DNA of 5,047 nucleotides from contig CAISOI010000475.1 in assembly GCA_903886985.1 (NCBI GenBank), positions 1-5,047 of the forward strand, read 5' to 3'. The position numbers and the translations under genes are program-made. The notes beneath the pieces are model-generated. The model worked only from the letters and a program-made list of their open reading frames with translations, had not been told where the DNA came from and did not search any database. Source of the DNA: an uncultured Chthonomonas sp. (GTDB lineage: Bacteria; Armatimonadota; Chthonomonadetes; Chthonomonadales; CAJBBX01). Positions 1 to 5,047 of the stretch are shown here, piece by piece; positions within the stretch are counted from its first letter, which is position 1, and each line of letters starts with the position of its first letter.

Positions 1-9
1 GCAGCATTT

Positions 10-1821
10 ATGGAACTCTGGAGGGACAACCCTGTCCTTGTCAAAGAGTTGCGTGTGCGAATGCGAGGTTCACGTGCGTTCTGGTTAATCCTTGGATATG
101 TCGGTGCAATCGCCTTTGTACTCTTCATGCAGTACTCTGTTTGGTACAGACATGCGACATCCGCTGGTGGGGGATTCTCTGGAGCCTCCAAGATAGGTCG
201 TGATTTCTTTTATGGATTGATCAGTGCCCAGGCGTTGCTGGTCGTTTTAATAGCGCCCGCAATCACGGCAGGAGCCATCACGATTGAACGAGAGCAGCGT
301 ACTCTTGACATGATGGCTCTCACTCGGATTTCGCCGGGATCGATTGTCATTGGAAAACTGTTGTCGTCAATCGGGTTTGTACTTGTTCTGATAATTAGTT
401 CGCTTCCTCTCGCATCTATCTGCTTCTTCCTCGGTGGTATTTCTCCGGACGAAGTATTAAGATGGTATCTATTGCTAATACTTGGGAGCTTTCTCTGCGG
501 CACTATTGGTCTGGCATGGTCAAGTTGCAGTAAGTCCACTTCCCTCTCTGTTGCTGCAACCTACTGCAGTCTCTTTTTCCCCGTTGTCATCGCCTACATC
601 ACGTTGATGGCCATGTTCGGTCGGATTCAGACCTCCATGTCTGACGACTACCTCTGCTTGATGTGCGGTTTTGGGCTATTTGGAATAGTCGATCCCGGCA
701 TGCCCCTAGGTACGCCGGGTGCATTTATGAAGTACTTCGATCAATCCCATTTCTATATGTTGCATCTGCCATTTTGGCTGCCGTCGACCATCTGTTTCAT
801 CATTGCGGGATTTGCACTCGCCAGTATTGCGGCTTCGAGAGTGTCGGCAAGTCCAGAGAGTCGTGCGAAGTGGCCACGTCTGTTTGTAGCGCTGTTTTTT
901 GTGGCGGAGATGTTCTTCTACCTTGGTGCGCGGTTCTGTGTCTATTTCGCAAATGCACCACTGACGGCATCTTCTTCGATTGCTAATTCCAGTCCGATAA
1001 TTATTTTGGCTTACCCAACTTTCATACTTTTGATGTTGATACCCATTTTCTCAACAGGCGAATTGAGCCAAGATGATATTACGCACCCGAAAACGACGTT
1101 GAAATCAGGTTGGAGCCGGGGCTGGTTTAAGAGGGCTACCATCGGAACCGGACTTCCGTACCTATGTTTGCTCACAGCATTAGTCTCATTGATGTACATT
1201 GGAAGCTTTGCATTGATTGGGCAGCCGGGCCGGGCGAACACGAGTAGCATAGTGCTGAAAAATGGCACTGTTACGAATTTGCCGTCTAAGGAAGCTCTTC
1301 TCAGTGAGGCTCAGCCTTTTGGATCCACGCCTCCAATTCAAACAATGGTAGGATCCCCGAACAGCAGATTTCTCTCGGGACCCACAACGCTTGTGAATGT
1401 CGTTGTTGCCATGTTTGCTACGACTGTCGGTCTCTACTTTTTAGGCTACACCCTTTCTGCTGTTACCAGAAACCGGTGGGTGTCCATGGGATTATCGTAT
1501 GGATTTGTTTGCTTTACTATGATTGCGCCAGTTATTTGTCGCGCAATGTTTGATCCTATGTCGGGGGCGGGACCAAATATATTAATCAACTTGGCTTACC
1601 TAAACCCACTAATGTCAATATCGGAATCTGCTTACCGTCCAGATGTGTTTTGGAGTGGTCTTCCGCTCTTGTTTGGTCATACGCCGATATGGATCCTTAC
1701 TGTGCTCGGTTATACGGGGATCTCCTCACTTTGCTGTTGGATTCTCGCCATACTTTCGCACAAAAGCAAGGCAGATATTGCAGTGCGAAAGAATATGTCG
1801 TATGATGAGTCATTGAGTTGA
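10..1821 (+). CDS. ABC-2-type transporter permease, about 12 membrane helices
   Basis: This is probably the membrane subunit of an ABC exporter or an ABC-2-like envelope complex; the substrate cannot be read from the sequence. The 603-residue protein opens with a short cytoplasmic segment, NPVLVKELRVRMRG (residues 7-20), typical of this permease group. Hydrophobic helices lie near residues 24-41, 68-90, 119-141, 151-170, 180-203, 257-275, 290-312, 328-348, 381-403, 461-482, 489-510 and 558-582. After helix 2 comes IEREQRTLDMMALTRISPG (residues 92-110), the characteristic ABC-2 loop expected to contact the ATPase, followed by GKLLSS. Non-hydrophobic stretches occupy about 204-256 and 404-460. 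The length is roughly twice that of a minimal six-helix ABC-2 permease. No ATPase gene is in view; it probably lies upstream. The frame is open back to base 1, so a start outside the window cannot be excluded, but ATG at 10 fits the family N-terminus. Family assignment is solid; function is inferred. Confidence 0.88.
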   Translation: MELWRDNPVLVKELRVRMRGSRAFWLILGYVGAIAFVLFMQYSVWYRHATSAGGGFSGASKIGRDFFYGLISAQALLVVLIAPAITAGAITIEREQRTLDMMALTRISPGSIVIGKLLSSIGFVLVLIISSLPLASICFFLGGISPDEVLRWYLLLILGSFLCGTIGLAWSSCSKSTSLSVAATYCSLFFPVVIAYITLMAMFGRIQTSMSDDYLCLMCGFGLFGIVDPGMPLGTPGAFMKYFDQSHFYMLHLPFWLPSTICFIIAGFALASIAASRVSASPESRAKWPRLFVALFFVAEMFFYLGARFCVYFANAPLTASSSIANSSPIIILAYPTFILLMLIPIFSTGELSQDDITHPKTTLKSGWSRGWFKRATIGTGLPYLCLLTALVSLMYIGSFALIGQPGRANTSSIVLKNGTVTNLPSKEALLSEAQPFGSTPPIQTMVGSPNSRFLSGPTTLVNVVVAMFATTVGLYFLGYTLSAVTRNRWVSMGLSYGFVCFTMIAPVICRAMFDPMSGAGPNILINLAYLNPLMSISESAYRPDVFWSGLPLLFGHTPIWILTVLGYTGISSLCCWILAILSHKSKADIAVRKNMSYDESLS

Positions 1822-1869
1822 ATACCGGTCAGATTTACTGCCGTTTGACAGAGCCTTACGGTCCCGAAT

Positions 1870-1876
1870 GGGGAGA
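1870..1876 (+). promoter_or_regulatory. Shine-Dalgarno sequence for the coiled-coil gene (decides start)
   Basis: The purine run GGGGAGA contains GGAG (1872-1875), which ends 10 bases before ATG 1886. It lies inside the coding frame if the upstream ATG at 1868 is used, and it abuts the ATG at 1877 with no spacing. This favours 1886 as the true start. The bases TCCC (1862-1865) could pair with GGGA (1871-1874) across a five-base loop and partly mask the site, but four pairs is weak. Confidence 0.5.
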
Positions 1877-1885
1877 ATGCCACAA

Positions 1886-3721
1886 ATGACACCAGATATT
1901 TCATTACATTCTAAGCTATCAGAAGCATCGCGGCGTATTCGCATATTATTGGCTCTGAAATGGTCCATGCGAGTAACCTGCGGCGTGGTCGCGGCTGAGG
2001 TCCTGTGGCTGCTATCCTCCCGAATGAACTGGGTGGATGAACCAAAACCCCGAAATCTGATCGTTTTGATTCTATTGGCTTTGGTTACCGGCATTGTGGT
2101 CGGATTAACTCGCCCGTTTTCACCTATGGATGTCGCACGGCTGACCGACACGCGAACTGATTCCAAAGATAGACTTGCGAGTGCTCTAGAATTTGAAAAG
2201 ATGGATTCTCTGAACCCATTATTCGTCAGGCAAATATCAGATGCTAGCAAGCATGCGACAACTCTGGAGATTGGGAAAGCATTTCCAATAAAGTTCTCCA
2301 AAGAAGCTATTGTTGCCGGTGTCCTTTCTCTATTTTTGTTCTTAGCTTTCTTCCTGCCAACGATGCCAATTTTCTGGAGCAAGGATAAAAAGGAGGAGAT
2401 AGAAGAGGTCAAAAAGGCGGGCATAGTACTCGAAAAGATTGCAATTGCTCGAGGTAAGGCGGCTGATCAACAGAAGCTTGCCGAGACTCAAAAGGCAGCC
2501 AAAGACGCCCAAAAGCTTGCAGAAGCGATGAAGAAGGGTGGCATGAACAAAAAGGCTGCCATGATTCAACTCGCCAAATTAACCAAACAGATGGAAGAGG
2601 CTCAGAAGCGAATCGCCCAAACCAATGACCCCGGCAAAAAGTCACTTAGCAAAGCGGGTGAAGAGGTCAAAAAGGCGCTTGAGCAACAGCAGAAAGCGAT
2701 TCAAGCCTCCGTCCAAGCAGCGGACGAAAAGGCAAAAGCAGCCGAGGGCAAGAAGCAGGGCGAAAAGGGTTTGAAACCGGGCGAAAAGCCGGGGGATAAA
2801 TCTGATCAGAAGGATGGGCAGAAAGCCGGAGACAAGAAAGCACAGAAACCGGGAGAGAAATCCGGCAAGCAGATGTCTGAAGGCATGAAGGCTATGCAGC
2901 TCGCGATGCAGAAATTCTCGCAAGGTTTGATGGATCAAGACAGCCAGAAACAGGCGCAGGCACTTGACGAGCTGTCCAAGGAGCTGGAAAAAGGACAGAT
3001 GTCGCCCAGCGAGATGGGGCAGATGGCCGAGATGATGCAGCAGATGGCAAACGCTCTAAAGGGTACGGAACTCGCAAAAGCGGGCGAGCATCTGGAGCAG
3101 GCTAGTAACGCCGCAAAATCAATGCAGCTCAAAATCGATCCTGAGACCTTGAAGAAACTCTCCAAAATGATGGCGGAGGCGGGCGGTCAATGCAAGGGTG
3201 GTCCAATGAAGTTGGACGCTAAACAGCTTGCCGAATTGCTTCAAGCATTGAAAGACGGCAAACTCAAACTCGCAAAAGGCAACGGCAGCGGTGGAATCCC
3301 GATTCCAATTGGTGCGGGTGGCAAAGGCAAGGGTACCAATGGATCTGGAAATAAAGGCGAGAAACTCAAAAATGAAGTTGCGAATAGCCCAAAAATGATT
3401 GCAGTAGGTAAGACGGGATCAATTTCCGCCGATTCTGGAGCCAGCAAAGAGTTTTTGAAGTATGCCGCGATGGGACACAAGGACTCTAAGTTCACTCCCA
3501 ACACGCAGGTCAAGGGAACTTGGAACCAGAGCAAGTCGGAACTTCAGCAACAATTCAGGGGCGATCCCGACAGCGAATATGTGTCCGGTACTCCTTTATA
3601 TAGTGCCGCTCAAAGTGGGGTGCGATCCGTTGAGAGCCCCGTCAACAAGGAACAAATACCTGCAGCATATCGCAAGCAAGTTCGCGAGTATTTTGAGTCC
3701 ATTAATGGTAATGGCAAATAG
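1886..3721 (+). CDS. Membrane-anchored Lys/Gln-rich coiled-coil protein, MoxR-linked, function unknown
   Basis: The function is not established; it is probably an envelope protein acting with the adjacent MoxR ATPase. Counting from ATG 1886 (611 residues), hydrophobic helices lie near 27-43, 56-74 and 141-159. Between the second and third is DRLASALEF (95-103), a motif I associate with DUF4175-like proteins of MoxR-type operons. After helix 3 comes a highly charged, Ala/Lys/Gln-rich region (about 166-286) predicted to be helical or coiled-coil. Next are a Lys/Pro/Gly/Glu low-complexity tract (287-328), a Met/Gln-rich helical region (about 330-410) and a Gly-rich linker (465-491). The protein ends in IPAAYRKQVREYFESI (591-606), a C-terminal motif typical of this protein group. 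There is no signal peptidase site, nucleotide-binding motif or recognisable enzyme domain. In-frame ATGs at 1868 and 1877 are alternatives; 1886 has the best-spaced ribosome site. It lies 64 bases after the permease and 42 before moxR. The gene call is secure; the role is inference. Confidence 0.85.
   Translation: MTPDISLHSKLSEASRRIRILLALKWSMRVTCGVVAAEVLWLLSSRMNWVDEPKPRNLIVLILLALVTGIVVGLTRPFSPMDVARLTDTRTDSKDRLASALEFEKMDSLNPLFVRQISDASKHATTLEIGKAFPIKFSKEAIVAGVLSLFLFLAFFLPTMPIFWSKDKKEEIEEVKKAGIVLEKIAIARGKAADQQKLAETQKAAKDAQKLAEAMKKGGMNKKAAMIQLAKLTKQMEEAQKRIAQTNDPGKKSLSKAGEEVKKALEQQQKAIQASVQAADEKAKAAEGKKQGEKGLKPGEKPGDKSDQKDGQKAGDKKAQKPGEKSGKQMSEGMKAMQLAMQKFSQGLMDQDSQKQAQALDELSKELEKGQMSPSEMGQMAEMMQQMANALKGTELAKAGEHLEQASNAAKSMQLKIDPETLKKLSKMMAEAGGQCKGGPMKLDAKQLAELLQALKDGKLKLAKGNGSGGIPIPIGAGGKGKGTNGSGNKGEKLKNEVANSPKMIAVGKTGSISADSGASKEFLKYAAMGHKDSKFTPNTQVKGTWNQSKSELQQQFRGDPDSEYVSGTPLYSAAQSGVRSVESPVNKEQIPAAYRKQVREYFESINGNGK
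2744..2869 (+). repeat. In-gene low-complexity tract of imperfect K-P-G-E-K units
   Basis: Inside the coiled-coil gene, about 42 codons are built almost only from Lys, Gly, Glu, Asp, Gln and Pro. KPGEK-like units recur (LKPGEKPGDK, then QKAGDKK, then QKPGEKSGK). At the DNA level, short runs such as ccgggcgaaaag, ccgggggataaa, gccggagacaag and ccgggagagaaa echo one another without being exact copies. This suggests old slippage or duplication followed by drift. The tract probably forms a disordered, positively charged linker between two helical regions. Confidence 0.7.
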
Positions 3722-3749
3722 CCCCATCGACCGTACACTAGGCTATACC

Positions 3750-3757
3750 GGGAGGAA
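3750..3757 (+). promoter_or_regulatory. Shine-Dalgarno sequence for moxR (decides GTG start)
   Basis: The sequence GGGAGGAA, with core GGAGG at 3751-3755, sits 8 bases upstream of GTG 3764, which is close to ideal spacing. It selects the GTG start over the nearby ATG at 3771, which is in another frame. It also shows that this genome uses canonical ribosome binding sites. Confidence 0.8.
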
Positions 3758-3763
3758 GACACC

Positions 3764-4786
3764 GTGTCGGATGTAACCGCAGCAGAGATTGAAAAACAGG
3801 CTCAGGAATTTAACGACAATTTCAATCGGGTAAAGTCCGAGATTAGCAAGGTCATCGTCGGTAACGAGCCTATTATTGACGGGGTGCTAACCTGCTTGCT
3901 TGCGAATGGTCACGCATTGTTGGAAGGTGTACCTGGGCTCGGCAAAACACTGTTAGTTCGAACGTTGGCTCAGGCGGTCCACCTCAAGTTTTCGAGAATC
4001 CAGTTCACCCCTGATCTCCTGCCCGCTGATATATCCGGTACGAATATTTTGGTCGAGGGAGAAGCTGGCGGTAAGCAATTCCAGTTTCAACAGGGACCGG
4101 TATTTGCAAATATAGTTCTTGCCGATGAAATTAACCGTGCCACTCCGAAGACACAGTCCGCGATGCTGGAAGCCATGCAGGAGCATCATGTAACTGTTGC
4201 AGGTGTGCAACACATTTTGAATGAACCTTTTTTCGTGCTTGCAACTCAAAACCCCATTGAGATGGAAGGAACCTATCCTCTTCCAGAGGCACAGTTGGAC
4301 CGGTTTCTCTATAAACTGATCGTCCCAACGCCGACATTTGAAGAGCTAGCAGTGATAGTAGATCGTACAACGGGTGGTTCAACGGCAGAAGTGAGTCCGG
4401 TGTTGGATGGCGAATCAATTCTCAAAATGAGAAAACTCGCGAGGGAGATACCTATAGCCACCCACATTCGGGAATATGCGATCAAGTTGGTACTTGCAAC
4501 CCATCCCACTACTCCAGAAGCCACATCCATGGTGAAGCAGTTTGCTCGCTTCGGAAGCAGTCCTAGAGGTGCGCAAGCTGTGGTTGTTGCCGCCAAAATC
4601 CGAGCACTTTTGCATGGACGTTTTAATGTCGCTTTTGAGGATATTACGGAAGTTGCAAAACCAGCCCTTCGTCATCGCATTCTGTTGAATTTTGAAGGTG
4701 AAGCGGAAGGTATATCGACCGATCTGATCGTGGATGATATTCTAACGCGACTTCAAGAAGGCTCAAAAGTGAAAGTAGCAGTCTGA
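3764..4786 (+). CDS. MoxR-family AAA+ ATPase
   Basis: This is a cytoplasmic AAA+ ATPase of the MoxR group, thought to act as a chaperone that hydrolyses ATP to assemble or remodel partner proteins, often in the envelope. At 340 residues it has the usual family length and appears complete. Visible motifs are Walker A GVPGLGKT (55-62), Walker B VLADEIN (118-124), sensor 1 ATQNP (160-164), the arginine-finger region EAQLDRF (175-181, Arg180) and sensor 2 GSSPRG (264-269, Arg268). The short insert HHVTVAGVQHIL (141-152) fits the beta-hairpin before sensor 1 in this clade. A helical lid follows, with ALRHRILLNFEGEAEG (301-316) near the end. All catalytic residues are intact. The start is GTG with a strong ribosome binding site 8 bases away. 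It follows the coiled-coil gene by 42 bases, implying co-expression and making that protein the likely client. No DUF58 or vWA gene follows directly. The symbol moxR is a family name, so none is assigned. Confidence 0.95.
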   Translation: MSDVTAAEIEKQAQEFNDNFNRVKSEISKVIVGNEPIIDGVLTCLLANGHALLEGVPGLGKTLLVRTLAQAVHLKFSRIQFTPDLLPADISGTNILVEGEAGGKQFQFQQGPVFANIVLADEINRATPKTQSAMLEAMQEHHVTVAGVQHILNEPFFVLATQNPIEMEGTYPLPEAQLDRFLYKLIVPTPTFEELAVIVDRTTGGSTAEVSPVLDGESILKMRKLAREIPIATHIREYAIKLVLATHPTTPEATSMVKQFARFGSSPRGAQAVVVAAKIRALLHGRFNVAFEDITEVAKPALRHRILLNFEGEAEGISTDLIVDDILTRLQEGSKVKVAV

Positions 4787-4793
4787 ATGTTGC

Positions 4794-4859
4794 ATGCATC
4801 GACCGGGCGGTGCAATCTGCCTGGTCGAAATTGAAATGAATCCACGTCAAACTAACTGA
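4794..4859 (+). CDS. Possible 21-residue leader ORF coupled to the downstream gene
   Basis: A short open frame starts at ATG 4794, eight bases after the moxR stop codon, and encodes 21 residues beginning MHRPGGAICL and ending MNPRQTN. Its TGA (4857-4859) overlaps the ATG of the next gene as TGATG, the classic arrangement for translational coupling. An internal in-frame ATG at 4836 would give a 7-residue version. There is no Shine-Dalgarno sequence before either ATG, although reinitiation after moxR is possible. The peptide resembles nothing I recognise, and the frame runs through the hairpin at 4799-4828. It could easily be a chance frame; its only support is the overlap geometry and the missing ribosome site of the next gene. 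Confidence 0.2.
   Translation: MHRPGGAICLVEIEMNPRQTN
4799..4828 (+). other. Strong intercistronic hairpin after moxR, no U-tract
   Basis: The arms TCGACCGGGCGG (4799-4810) and CTGCCTGGTCGA (4817-4828) can form 12 consecutive pairs, including two G-U pairs, around the six-base loop TGCAAT. The stem begins 12 bases after the moxR stop codon. The following bases (aattgaaatg) contain no run of T, so it is not a standard intrinsic terminator on this strand; the other strand also lacks a T-run. It could attenuate transcription, protect the 3' end of the upstream message, or mark an RNA-processing site. The palindrome TGCATGCA (4791-4798) abuts it. Confidence 0.5.
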
Positions 4860-5047
4860 TGCTTCTTCCATATGCTAGTGATAGACCTCCGCTAAAGCCG
4901 CCCATCACGGTTGTTATTTTGGTGCTCGTACAGTTTATTCTGTTCGGACTTTTTGCCTTGGGAGTAAATTCCAGATATGGTTCCGAGTGGATAGGGCTAT
5001 ATGCAAATTTGGGTCTGGTGCCTGCGGCGGTTATCACATTGATGACA
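4859..5047 (+). CDS. Probable rhomboid-family intramembrane serine protease, N-terminal fragment (3' end beyond window)
   Basis: Only the first 63 codons are present and the frame is still open at the window end. Rhomboids cleave membrane proteins within the bilayer using a Ser-His pair; those residues would lie further on and cannot be seen. The N-terminus MLLPYASDRPPLKPP is followed by one hydrophobic helix (about residues 16-36), a short polar stretch, and NLGLVPAAVITLMT (50-63). That last segment matches the GLVPA-xx-TLxT pattern which in bacterial rhomboids leads into the second helix and its 'MFLHG' region. Start choice: an in-frame TAA at 4853-4855 blocks extension upstream, so ATG 4859 is the only sensible start. 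It has no Shine-Dalgarno sequence and overlaps the stop of a tiny upstream frame. Another membrane protein with a similar N-terminus remains possible. Confidence 0.6.
   Translation, partial: MLLPYASDRPPLKPPITVVILVLVQFILFGLFALGVNSRYGSEWIGLYANLGLVPAAVITLMT

Noticed and set aside
663..986. 107-codon plus-strand frame inside the permease gene.
   Set aside because: It is nested in another frame of a continuous 12-helix membrane protein and has no ribosome site or recognisable domain.
1826..1843. Small hairpin CGG-T-CAG / CTG-CCG followed by TTT after the permease stop, considered as a terminator.
   Set aside because: The stem has only six pairs with a bulge, and three T residues are too few; the operon-like spacing argues for read-through.
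1845..1850. Perfect TTGACA, a possible -35 promoter element before the coiled-coil gene.
   Set aside because: No -10-like hexamer lies 16-18 bases downstream; that region reads aatgggga and is already at the ribosome site and start codon.
1810..2424. 204-codon minus-strand open frame overlapping the permease end and the coiled-coil gene.
   Set aside because: It lies opposite a well-supported coding region, its product shows no recognisable domain, and it spans the intergenic gap and start region of the plus-strand gene.
2642..2938. Leucine/phenylalanine-rich minus-strand open frame that looks like a membrane protein.
   Set aside because: The hydrophobicity is an artefact of reading the complement of Lys/Glu-rich codons (AAA, AAG and GAA give TTT, CTT and TTC).
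3462..3776. 104-codon plus-strand frame overlapping the end of the coiled-coil gene and the start of moxR.
   Set aside because: It is out of frame with both real genes, and the C-terminal motif of the coiled-coil protein and the moxR ribosome site explain the region.
4787..4834. 15-codon frame starting at the ATG directly after the moxR stop (MLHASTGRCN...).
   Set aside because: It is very short, lacks a ribosome site, and ends 24 bases before the next start, so unlike the overlapping frame it has no positional support.

Overview
The window holds four plus-strand genes packed head to tail, the last cut by the window edge: a large ABC-2-type permease (10-1821), a membrane-anchored lysine/glutamine-rich coiled-coil protein (about 1886-3721), a MoxR-family AAA+ ATPase (3764-4786), and the first 63 codons of a probable rhomboid intramembrane protease (4859-5047). 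Gaps are 64, 42 and 72 bases. No convincing promoter or intrinsic terminator lies between the first three genes, so they read as one transcription unit. No tRNA, rRNA, CRISPR array, insertion sequence or other mobile element was seen.

Organism: the base composition looks balanced, with no extreme codon bias. From family knowledge, an ABC-2 permease opening with a NPVLVKELR-like segment, followed by a long K/Q/A-rich protein that carries a DRLASALEF-like motif and ends in a YRxxVRxYF motif, and then MoxR, is a layout I associate with Planctomycetota, Armatimonadota and related environmental phyla. The N-terminus of the rhomboid-like protein (PYASDRPP) leans weakly towards Armatimonadota. No marker gene is present, so this placement is inference.

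How the genes may work together: MoxR ATPases are chaperone-like AAA+ proteins that usually act with partners encoded beside them, most often DUF58 and von Willebrand A-domain membrane proteins. Here the upstream neighbour is the coiled-coil membrane protein, which is the natural candidate partner or client. The permease has no ATPase in view; its partner is expected upstream of the window. No DUF58 or vWA gene appears between moxR and the rhomboid gene, which is a departure from the common MoxR layout.

The densest non-coding signal is the gap after moxR. It contains a 12-bp GC-rich hairpin (4799-4828) without a U-tract. A tiny open frame (4794-4859) also runs through it, and its stop overlaps the rhomboid start as TGATG. 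That start lacks a Shine-Dalgarno sequence, so translational coupling is possible. No clearly new biological system is visible; the least described element is the coiled-coil protein and its link to the permease and MoxR.
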